In this document: piece after piece, positions 1 through 5,625 of the stretch | How positions within the stretch are numbered: position 1 is the first letter of the stretch | Layout of the letters: each line of letters starts with the position of its first letter | Source: Anaerolineae bacterium | Lineage (GTDB): Bacteria > Chloroflexota > Anaerolineae > Aggregatilineales > Aggregatilineaceae | Direction: 5' to 3' | Assembly: GCA_020848665.1 (NCBI GenBank) | Contig: JADLHR010000167.1 | Coordinates: 1 to 10,254, forward strand | DNA length: 10,254 nt | Notes under the pieces: model-generated | Told to the model about the DNA's origin: nothing | The model's database searches: none | Seen by the model: the letters and a program-made list of their open reading frames with translations, nothing else | Made by a program: the position numbers and the translations under genes

Positions 1-2
1 GC

Positions 3-1010
3 CATAACCCTCACCCGGCCGGGCAGCTCACGCACAACATCCCGACGCTGGACGGCAAGCCGCTGCCGGGGCTGCAACACAAGTACCATGAGACAGTGCT
101 GTTCTTCCCCAGCCGGGGCCAAACCTGTCACGCATACTGCTCGTACTGCTTCCGCTGGGCGCAGTTCGTCGGCATGCGGGACCTGAAGTTCGCCGCGAAG
201 GAAGCCGATGACTTAGTGCGCTATCTGCACGCCCATCCTGAGGTCACCGACGTGCTGTTTACCGGCGGTGACCCGATGATCATGACCACTCGCGCGCTGC
301 GCGACTATGTCGAGCCGCTGCTCGCGCCCGATCTGCCACATCTGCAAACGATCCGGATCGGCACCAAGGCGCTGGCGTACTGGCCGCAGCGTTTCGTTAC
401 CGACAACGACGCCGACGACCTGCTGCGCCTGTTCGAGCAGATCATACGCAGCGGCCACCACGTCGCGATCATGGCGCATTTCAGCCACCCGCGTGAGCTG
501 GCGACGCCGGTTGCCCAGCGCGCGGTGTCCCGGCTGCGCGCCACCGGCTGCGAGATCCGTATGCAAGCGCCGATCATTCGCCACGTCAACGACAGCCCAC
601 AGGCGTGGGCGTCGCTGTGGCGGCACGGCGTCAAGCTGGGGATGATCCCGTACTATATGTTCATCAGCCGTGATACTGGCCCCAAAAACTACTTCGAGGT
701 GCCGCTAGGTGAGTCGTACGCGATCTTCCGCAGGGCCTACAGCCAGGTGTCCGGGCTGGCGCGGACGGTGCGCGGCCCGGTCATGTCGGCCACGCCCGGC
801 AAGGTGCTGATCAATGGGGTGGCGCAGGTCGGCAGCCAGCGCATGTTCGTGCTGAGCTTCCTGCAAGGGCGCGATCCGGCCTGGGTCAAGCGGCCCTTCT
901 TCGCGCACTACGACCCGGCGGCGACATGGCTGTTCGATCTCAAGCCCGCCTTCGGCGCGCCGGAGCAGTTTTTCGATCCCGACGCCACATACGCGTCCGT
1001 CTGGCGCTAA
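3..1010 (+). CDS. KamA-like radical SAM protein (5'-truncated by window edge)
   Basis: The frame is open from the left edge to the TAA at 1008-1010, so only the last 335 residues are visible. The fragment has the radical-SAM cluster motif CHAYCSYC (Cys42, 46 and 49 of the visible part; CX3CX2C), which binds a 4Fe-4S cluster and SAM. A GGDP motif and an IRIGTKAL segment follow, both typical of the lysine 2,3-aminomutase family. Near the C-terminus TPGKV (Lys267 of the visible part) lies about where KamA enzymes carry their PLP-binding lysine. An HNPHPAGQ stretch before the cluster also fits the KamA N-terminal region. Family members move amino groups within amino acids using a 5'-deoxyadenosyl radical and PLP. 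The TPGK context differs from the Gly-rich context in classical KamA, so the substrate is uncertain. A GTG at 96 is not the start, because conserved sequence continues upstream of it. The gene is followed by a repeat-rich intergenic region rather than a clear U-tract terminator. Confidence 0.85.
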   Translation, partial: HNPHPAGQLTHNIPTLDGKPLPGLQHKYHETVLFFPSRGQTCHAYCSYCFRWAQFVGMRDLKFAAKEADDLVRYLHAHPEVTDVLFTGGDPMIMTTRALRDYVEPLLAPDLPHLQTIRIGTKALAYWPQRFVTDNDADDLLRLFEQIIRSGHHVAIMAHFSHPRELATPVAQRAVSRLRATGCEIRMQAPIIRHVNDSPQAWASLWRHGVKLGMIPYYMFISRDTGPKNYFEVPLGESYAIFRRAYSQVSGLARTVRGPVMSATPGKVLINGVAQVGSQRMFVLSFLQGRDPAWVKRPFFAHYDPAATWLFDLKPAFGAPEQFFDPDATYASVWR

Positions 1011-1011
1011 C

Positions 1012-1098
1012 TTGTGGATAAAGTGTCGATAACCTCTGCCTGATTTGTCGATAGATTGTCGATAGACTGCCGATAGACTGCCGATAGACTGTTAACAG
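1012..1098. repeat. 11-bp helically phased array of DnaA-box-like sites
   Basis: Nine-base sites begin at 1013, 1024, (1035, very degenerate), 1046, 1057, 1068, 1079 and 1090, every one exactly 11 bp from the next. The first, TGTGGATAA, is a perfect DnaA box (TTATCCACA on the minus strand). The second, TGTCGATAA, has one mismatch. TGTCGATAG occurs twice and TGCCGATAG twice, and the array ends in the palindrome CTGTTAACAG (1089-1098). The core is four tandem 11-mers: TTGTCGATAGA twice, then CTGCCGATAGA twice. One helical turn per unit puts every site on the same face of the DNA. The repeat and spacing are directly visible; binding by DnaA is inferred. It lies in the gap after the KamA-like gene and about 310 bp before the chelatase start. 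Confidence 0.8.
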
Positions 1099-1147
1099 CC
1101 TGCGCACACCCCGGCGACAACCTGCCGATCAGTGTGCACAGGCTGTT
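1094..1147. repeat. Large inverted repeat (16-bp arms, one mismatch)
   Basis: The left arm AACAGCCTGCGCACAC (1094-1109) pairs with the right arm GTGTGCACAGGCTGTT (1132-1147) at 15 of 16 positions. The 22-nt loop contains a further CGGC/GCCG pairing (1112-1115 with 1124-1127). It overlaps the last unit of the DnaA-box-like array. No T-run follows, so it does not look like a standard intrinsic terminator. It could still end transcription of the KamA-like gene, form a cruciform, or bind a protein. Confidence 0.7.
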
Positions 1148-1188
1148 CATTTCCCGGCGCATGGCGTTGATAAACGCGCAGCGCGCAG

Positions 1189-1233
1189 TCAACAAACTGA
1201 CAACAACCTGACAACAACCTGTTGATAAACCTG
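1189..1233. repeat. Second 11-bp tandem array
   Basis: Units are TCAACAAACTG (1189-1199), ACAACAACCTG (1200-1210), ACAACAACCTG (1211-1221) and TTGATAAACCTG (1222-1233, 12 bp). A related half-unit GACAACCTG lies at 1116-1124 inside the inverted-repeat loop. TGTTGATAA at 1220-1228 is one mismatch from a DnaA box, and CGTTGATAA at 1165-1173 is two mismatches away. The unit length matches the first array but the sequence differs. Confidence 0.65.
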
Positions 1234-1348
1234 GCTGCCTGCGATCTCGCACCGGGCTGACTGGTACGCGCCGGATCGGACGGGGCTGGTGCGGCGTTTT
1301 TTGTGCGTGGCGACCAATTCCGCCCTGCCCGGCAGCAGGGGTCTGGGG

Positions 1349-1354
1349 TATAAT
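1349..1354 (+). promoter_or_regulatory. Probable -10 box of the chelatase gene
   Basis: TATAAT is a perfect sigma-70-type -10 hexamer, set in GGGGTATAAT. No good -35 is seen 16-18 bp upstream. Transcription would begin near 1361, giving a leader of about 48 nt before the GTG at 1409. This also argues against the GTG at 1289, which lies upstream of the promoter. Confidence 0.55.
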
Positions 1355-1408
1355 CGAAACGCTTGGCCCATCGAATACTATCGAATACTCAGTCATCCGA
1401 GGCTTACC

Positions 1409-2521
1409 GTGCGACAAGCTGTCTATCCCTTCACCGCCATCGTCGGCCAGGAACGCATGAAGCGCGCGCTGGTCTTGAACGCCGTCAATCCGAGCATCGG
1501 AGGAGTCCTGATTCGCGGCGAGCGCGGCACGGCCAAGTCCACCGCCGCCCGCGCGCTGGCGGCTCTGCTGCCCGATATTGAGGTGGTGGTGGATTGCCGC
1601 TTCAACTGCGACCCGCGCCAGCCGGAGCGACTGTGCACCGAGTGCCGCGAGCGCGTCGCGCACGGCGAGCAGCTTCCGATCAAGATGCGCCGCACGCGCC
1701 TGATCGATCTGCCGGTCAGCGCGACGGAAGACCGCGTCGTTGGCACGCTCGACATCGAGCAGGCGATTCAGAAAGGCGAGCGCCATTTCGACCCTGGCGT
1801 ACTGGCCGCCGCCAATCGCGGCATCCTGTACGTGGATGAGGTCAACCTGCTCGACGATCACGTGGTAGACCTGCTGCTCGACTCGGCGGCGATGGGCGTC
1901 AACGTCGTCGAGCGCGAGGGGATCAGCTTTCAGCACCCGGCGCGTTTTATCCTCGTCGGCACGATGAACCCGGAAGAAGGCGAGCTGCGCCCGCAGCTTC
2001 TGGATCGCTTCGCGCTCTCAGTCGAGGTGCACGGCCTCGGCAACCCGCAGCAGCGCATGGCGATCCTGGAGCGGCACATCCACTATGACGCCGACCCCGA
2101 AACCTTCCGCCGCGACTGGCTCCCACGCGAGCGTGAGCTGTCGGAGCGAATCGACGCCGCGCGGCAGATCGTCGATTCGGTCGAATACACCCACCGCGAC
2201 CTGTTCACGATCGCGAATCTGACCGCCAGCCTGAACGTCGATGGTCATCGCGCCGACCTGGTGATCCTGAAGACGGCGCGGGCGCACGCCGCGTTTGAGG
2301 GCCGGACGCACATCACCGAGCGCGATATCCTGCTCGCCGCCGAGCTGGCGCTGCCGCACCGCGTCAAGCGCGGGCCGTTCAGCGAGACCTCGCTCTACGA
2401 AGGCGAACTGGAGGAGCGGCTGGACAATATCGTCGAATCGTACGACGAGAGCCAGACGAACGAAGCCCCGGCATCCATTGACGATGGCGCCCCGGAAACG
2501 GAAAAAAAAGCGAGAGGCTGA
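1409..2521 (+). CDS. ChlI/BchI-type AAA+ ATPase, short (zero-frame) product of a Mg/Co-chelatase gene
   Basis: A 370-aa AAA+ ATPase of the magnesium/cobalt chelatase family. Such subunits use ATP to drive metal insertion into a tetrapyrrole by the large subunit. The N-terminus YPFTAIVGQERMKRALVLNA is characteristic. Walker A is GERGTAKST (residues 37-45), Walker B is ILYVDEVNLL (139-148), and GTMNPEEGELRPQLLDRF (184-201) holds sensor 1 and the arginine-finger region. Cys63, 67, 76 and 79 form a CX3C...CX2C set, which I associate with ChlD/cobaltochelatase-type proteins rather than plant-type ChlI. GTG at 1409 is preferred as start: CGAGG (1398-1402) lies 6 nt upstream, a TATAAT lies at 1349, and the homology starts here. 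The tail is acidic (about residues 335-370) and ends in EKKARG at the TGA 2519-2521, just after an A8 run. The vWA half continues in the -1 frame, so this is probably both a product in its own right and the N-terminal half of a longer one. Mg versus Co cannot be decided here; no bch or cob neighbours are visible. Confidence 0.9.
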   Translation: MRQAVYPFTAIVGQERMKRALVLNAVNPSIGGVLIRGERGTAKSTAARALAALLPDIEVVVDCRFNCDPRQPERLCTECRERVAHGEQLPIKMRRTRLIDLPVSATEDRVVGTLDIEQAIQKGERHFDPGVLAAANRGILYVDEVNLLDDHVVDLLLDSAAMGVNVVEREGISFQHPARFILVGTMNPEEGELRPQLLDRFALSVEVHGLGNPQQRMAILERHIHYDADPETFRRDWLPRERELSERIDAARQIVDSVEYTHRDLFTIANLTASLNVDGHRADLVILKTARAHAAFEGRTHITERDILLAAELALPHRVKRGPFSETSLYEGELEERLDNIVESYDESQTNEAPASIDDGAPETEKKARG

Positions 2522-2541
2522 CCGATCAGACCGGTCAGCCT
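2503..2541 (+). promoter_or_regulatory. Programmed -1 frameshift signal (A8 slippery run plus stem-loop)
   Basis: Eight A residues run from 2502 to 2509. In the ATPase frame the last seven read A AAA AAA, an X XXY YYZ-type heptamer like the dnaX slippery site, followed by G. After a 5-nt spacer comes a perfect 10-bp hairpin: AGGCTGACCG (2515-2524) pairs with CGGTCAGCCT (2532-2541) around the 7-nt loop ATCAGAC. The zero-frame TGA (2519-2521) lies inside the stem. A -1 slip joins the ATPase to the vWA half, giving 367 + 319 = 686 residues. No strong Shine-Dalgarno-like stimulator is seen about 10 nt upstream. Slippage by RNA polymerase on the A run is an alternative mechanism. A -1 shift in chlD-type genes, yielding small and medium chelatase subunits, has to my recollection been proposed from comparative genomics. 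Confidence 0.85.
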
Positions 2542-3468
2542 GACGCCGAGATCAGCGATACCGAGGCGCCTCCCGCGCCGCAAGATGTCTTCAACAACCC
2601 GCAGGATGCGCGCTGGTGGGACGGCGGCAAGCAGGTTGAGGCCAGCCAGGAATTCACCCCGCGCCGCCTCGACACGCCGCTCGACCGCCTGACGCGCCGC
2701 ATCCAGGGGCGGCGCAGCCGCACGCGCACCGAAGGCAAGCATGGCCGTTATATCCAGGCGCGCCCGGCCGGGCCGCGCCGCGACGATATCGCCTTCGACG
2801 CCACGCTGCGCGCCGCCGCCCCGCACCAGCTTGAGCGCGAAAAGCACGGCCTGGCCTACGCGCTCCGCACCGGCGATCTCCAGCGCAAGGTCCGCGTGCG
2901 CAAATCCGGCAACCTGATCCTGTTCGTCGTCGATGCAAGCTGGAGCATGGCCGTCGCGGAGCGGATGAACGCGACCAAAGGCGCGATCATGTCGCTGTTA
3001 ACCGACGCCTACCAGCGCCGCGACCGGGTCGGGCTGGTCGTCTTCCAGAAGGACCGTGCTTCGCTGGTGCTGCCGCCAACCAACTCGGTCACGCTGGCGA
3101 AAAAGGCGCTGGCGGATATCCCGGTTGGCGGCAAGACGCCGCTCTCCGCCGGGCTGTGGCTGGCGCACCAGGTCTTCCACAAAGAGCAGCTCAGCCATCC
3201 CGACGTGCTGCCGCTGATGATCCTGCTGACGGATGGCGCGGGCAACGTCTCGATGAGCGATCTGCCGCCGCTGGAAGAAGCGCGCCGGATCGCCGAGACA
3301 ATCAAGGAAGGCGAAATCCGCAACGTGACGATCAACATGGAGCACGCCGCCTTCGATCAGGGGCTGGCGCGACAGCTCGCGGACTGGCTCGGCGGCCCCT
3401 GCTACACGCTCAGCGAACTGAAGGCTGCCGCGCTGTACCAGGCTGTGCGCGATGAGCTGGAGCAATAG
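2509..3468 (+). CDS. ChlD-type vWA half of the chelatase, -1 frame, expressed by frameshift
   Basis: This frame is open from 2482 to the TAG at 3466-3468 and holds the C-terminal half of ChlD-type chelatase subunits. An acidic/Pro linker comes first, then a basic segment RRIQGRRSRTRTEGKHGRY, then a DATLRAAAPHQ block. The vWA (integrin I) domain follows with the MIDAS motif DASWS (2932-2946), the Thr of GGKTPL (3136-3138) and the Asp of LLTDGAGN (3232-3234), all intact. vWA domains of this family bind Mg and mediate ATPase-scaffold contacts. No ATG, GTG or TTG precedes the conserved region. The first GTG (2896) would remove the basic and DATLRAAAPHQ blocks and start within a few residues of the vWA core. 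A CTG at 2518 sits directly against GAGAGG with no spacing. Translation is therefore most likely as a fusion with the preceding ATPase, starting at 1409 and totalling 686 aa, close to single-chain ChlD/cobaltochelatase proteins. A sequencing error in the A run is the main alternative. Confidence 0.85.
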   Translation, partial: SERLTDQTGQPDAEISDTEAPPAPQDVFNNPQDARWWDGGKQVEASQEFTPRRLDTPLDRLTRRIQGRRSRTRTEGKHGRYIQARPAGPRRDDIAFDATLRAAAPHQLEREKHGLAYALRTGDLQRKVRVRKSGNLILFVVDASWSMAVAERMNATKGAIMSLLTDAYQRRDRVGLVVFQKDRASLVLPPTNSVTLAKKALADIPVGGKTPLSAGLWLAHQVFHKEQLSHPDVLPLMILLTDGAGNVSMSDLPPLEEARRIAETIKEGEIRNVTINMEHAAFDQGLARQLADWLGGPCYTLSELKAAALYQAVRDELEQ

Positions 3469-3507
3469 CACGCCGGGCGCCGGGGCGCCTGCGATCCCTT
3501 CCCTGAG

Positions 3508-3536
3508 TTTTCACAGGGTGGCGTCGCGGGTATCAT
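3508..3536 (+). promoter_or_regulatory. Putative sigma-70-type promoter of the LCP gene
   Basis: TTTTCA (3508-3513) and TATCAT (3531-3536) are 17 bp apart and match the -35 and -10 consensus at 4/6 and 5/6. A small hairpin, CCCTG (3501-3505) with CAGGG (3514-3518), overlaps the -35 and could be an operator or a weak terminator of the chelatase gene. The predicted start site lies about 25 nt before the ATG at 3568. Confidence 0.45.
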
Positions 3537-3567
3537 GAGACGACATGACCTGTTCAGGAGAGTCATC

Positions 3568-4683
3568 ATGTACGGTCGTTTCATACCCGGTCGCATTCTC
3601 GCCTTTGCCGCCACGCTGACGCTGCTGGGGCTGGCGCTGCTGATCAGCGGCGCGCTGCCTGCCGCCGCCGGGCCGTCCGTCCAGGCCGCGCCGGGCGCAG
3701 TGGCGCTCGGCATCCTGCCCGCGCCCGGCGCCGCGATTGTGACCGTTCCGCCGCCCACGCCGAGCCTGACACCGTTCGGCGGGGCCGGAACGCCGGTGCC
3801 AATGGAAGGCGGCCTGGTGGGCGACGGTGGCATCCTGCCCACCCCGACCGTGACCCTGACGCCCACGCCGACCCCGCCGCCGCGTTACACTGTGCTGCTG
3901 ATGGGCGGCGACCGGCGCCCCGACGAGCCAGCGGGCTTCTTCCGCACCGACGTGCTGATGCTCGTCAGCCTGGACCGCACGAACCAGCAGATCGGCGTGC
4001 TGAGCATCCCGCGCGACCTGTACGTGACCATCCCCGGCTATCAGAACGACCGGATCAATACCGCCTACGCCACCGGCCAATACAGCGGCCTGGGTGGGGC
4101 GCTGGCGATGCAGACCGTCAGCTTCAATTTCGGCATCCCGGTCGATGCCTACATCGCGTTCGACTTCGCCGCCTTCATCGCGTTGATCGACGTGATCGAC
4201 GGCGTCGATGTGGTCGTCGAGCAGCCGATCGCAGACCCGCTTTATCCCAACATGAGCTACGGCTACGACCCGTTTTATCTTGAAGCCGGGCCGCAGCATC
4301 TCGACGGCGCGACCGCGCTGAAATACGTCCGCAGCCGCCACAACTCCGACGACCGCGAGCGCATGCGCCGCCAGCAGCAGGTTGTTGCCGCCATCCGCGC
4401 GAAGATCGGCACGCTGGACCTGACCGAGGCGCTGCTGGACTTCGGCCCGGCGCTGTGGGTTCAGCTTCGGCAGAACATCGACACCGATCTCCCGCTGGAC
4501 GAGATTCTCCGGCTGAGCGTCGAGATCGGCGCGGTGCCCGAAGAAAACTACGCCTACGGCGTGCTGAGCTACCCTTACGTCTACGCCACAATGATCGGCG
4601 ATCAGTCGGTCCTGATGCCCGATTTCGCGGCGATCCAGGGGCTGGTGGCGCAGGTCTTCGGGACGCCCGCTTACGGCTGGTGA
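3568..4683 (+). CDS. LytR-CpsA-Psr (LCP) family protein, membrane-anchored
   Basis: A 371-aa LCP-family protein. These enzymes act outside the membrane and move glycopolymers from an undecaprenyl-phosphate carrier to the cell wall or another acceptor. ATG 3568 is preferred to ATG 3535 because AGGAGAG (3556-3562) precedes it by 5 nt and a promoter -10 lies at 3531. Residues 8-30 form a signal-anchor helix. A Pro/Thr-rich linker (about 36-105, ending in TPTPTPPP) follows. The LCP domain (about 106-280) contains RTDVLMLVSLD, SIPRDLYVTIPGYQNDRIN (146-164), a GVDVVVEQPI strand and LDGATALKYVRSRHNSDDRE (245-264). The conserved Arg/Asp residues that bind the lipid pyrophosphate and metal appear present. 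A short C-terminal region after about 280 carries no recognised extra domain. The stop lies within TGATGTG, with the transporter GTG 1 nt beyond it, so the two genes are translationally coupled. The polymer substrate is unknown. Confidence 0.9.
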   Translation: MYGRFIPGRILAFAATLTLLGLALLISGALPAAAGPSVQAAPGAVALGILPAPGAAIVTVPPPTPSLTPFGGAGTPVPMEGGLVGDGGILPTPTVTLTPTPTPPPRYTVLLMGGDRRPDEPAGFFRTDVLMLVSLDRTNQQIGVLSIPRDLYVTIPGYQNDRINTAYATGQYSGLGGALAMQTVSFNFGIPVDAYIAFDFAAFIALIDVIDGVDVVVEQPIADPLYPNMSYGYDPFYLEAGPQHLDGATALKYVRSRHNSDDRERMRRQQQVVAAIRAKIGTLDLTEALLDFGPALWVQLRQNIDTDLPLDEILRLSVEIGAVPEENYAYGVLSYPYVYATMIGDQSVLMPDFAAIQGLVAQVFGTPAYGW

Positions 4684-4684
4684 T

Positions 4685-5605
4685 GTGACTGGCGAGCCGC
4701 CTCCCACTGGCATCGCCCCCCAGCCTCCGCTGCGCGCTGTCGCGCCGGACCGTACAGCGGAATGGCAGGGGATCGCGCTCGTCATGCTGGGCGCAGTGTG
4801 CTTCAGCACGGCGATCCTCTTTGTGCGCTGGACGGAGGGGATGAGCGCGGGCACAATCGCGTTTTTCCGCGCGTTATTCGGGTTCCTGTTTCTGTGCCTG
4901 TTTCTGCCGCGTTACCCGGCGGCGCTGCGAGTGCGCGGCTATCGCCCCGTCGTCGGGCGGCTGGTGCTGCTCGGCCTGACGGTCGGGCTAACTGCCTTCC
5001 TGTTCACATACGCGATCCAGCACACGACGGCGGCGATCGCCGCGCTGCTGGTGAATTCCGCGCCGGTCTACGTCGCGCTGCTGGCGCCGCTGCTGCTCCA
5101 CGAGGCGCCGGCGCGCTATACCCGCGTGAGTATTCCCCTGGCCGCGATCGGGATGGTTCTACTGGTCGATCCCGCCACCATCAGGCTGGAATGGGAGACT
5201 TTCGACGGCGTGGCCGCCGCCGCACTGTCCGGCATCACCTATGGTCTGGCGATGCTGATGGGGCGCGGGCTGCGGCACTATGCCAGCGGCTACACGCAGA
5301 CATTGTGGAGCCTGGGCGTGACCACACTGATGCTGCTGCCCTTCGCGTTCGGGGCGCCCGCTGGCGTGCTGCTCGACAACCTCGCGATCCTCATACTGCT
5401 CGGCATTTTCTCGCTGGGGCTGTCGTACCTGTTCTATTTCATGGGACTGGAGCGCGTCAGTGCGCAGGTCGTCAGCGTTGTCTCGCTGTTCGAGCCAATC
5501 AGCGGGATCACGATCGGAATCATCGTGTTTGGCGAGATGCTGTCGTCGCTCGGCGCGGCAGGCGGCGCGCTAATTCTGTTCAGTATTCTGCTGATTTCGC
5601 GCTGA
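4685..5605 (+). CDS. EamA/DMT-superfamily transporter
   Basis: A 306-aa very hydrophobic protein with two EamA repeats (about residues 25-160 and 170-305), and by eye about ten membrane helices. The first repeat begins GIALVMLGAVCFSTAILFVRW and contains a TIAFFRALFGFLFL helix. The end of repeat 1 (LLVNSAPVYVALLAPLLLHE) is a typical DMT signature, and repeat 2 has the matching VSVVSLFEPISGITIG. Members export or import metabolites such as amino acids or nucleotide-linked compounds; the substrate here cannot be read from sequence. The GTG at 4685 begins 1 nt after the LCP stop. An ATG at 4683 is out of frame and meets a stop at once. No strong RBS is visible, fitting coupling to the LCP gene. 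The 20-residue N-terminal tail is Pro-rich and cytosolic. Confidence 0.9.
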   Translation: MTGEPPPTGIAPQPPLRAVAPDRTAEWQGIALVMLGAVCFSTAILFVRWTEGMSAGTIAFFRALFGFLFLCLFLPRYPAALRVRGYRPVVGRLVLLGLTVGLTAFLFTYAIQHTTAAIAALLVNSAPVYVALLAPLLLHEAPARYTRVSIPLAAIGMVLLVDPATIRLEWETFDGVAAAALSGITYGLAMLMGRGLRHYASGYTQTLWSLGVTTLMLLPFAFGAPAGVLLDNLAILILLGIFSLGLSYLFYFMGLERVSAQVVSVVSLFEPISGITIGIIVFGEMLSSLGAAGGALILFSILLISR

Positions 5606-5625
5606 GCCGTGCCGCGCTTCAGCGC
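5599..5625. terminator. Possible shared terminator hairpin between convergent genes
   Basis: GCGCTGA (5599-5605) pairs with TCAGCGC (5619-5625) around a 13-nt loop. The stem covers the stop codons of both convergent genes (EamA TGA 5603-5605 and CAP TGA 5619-5621 on the minus strand). There is no T-run on either side, so intrinsic termination is uncertain. Confidence 0.35.

Noticed and set aside
1011..1233. CRISPR array
   Set aside because: Repeats are 11 bp and tandem with no spacers or cas genes.
1011..1288. Chromosomal origin of replication (oriC)
   Set aside because: Only DnaA-like boxes are seen. No dnaA, dnaN, gidA or other origin-linked gene and no obvious AT-rich unwinding element is adjacent.
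1289..1408. GTG at 1289 as the start of the chelatase ATPase
   Set aside because: It lies upstream of the TATAAT at 1349, and the extra 40 residues do not resemble the family. GTG 1409 has an RBS and fits the N-terminus.
1007..1936. Long minus-strand reading frame (about 309 codons) covering the phased arrays
   Set aside because: It runs antisense to the ATPase gene, which has clear Walker and sensor motifs. The peptide it would give is low-complexity, with SLSxVYRQSIDNLST-like text made by the 11-bp repeats.
2896..2898. GTG at 2896 as an independent start for the vWA half
   Set aside because: Conserved ChlD sequence (the basic segment and DATLRAAAPHQ) precedes it in frame, and no RBS is visible.
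3511..4854. Minus-strand frame of about 447 codons
   Set aside because: It is antisense to the LCP gene, whose domain motifs are clear. Long antisense frames are expected at this GC content.
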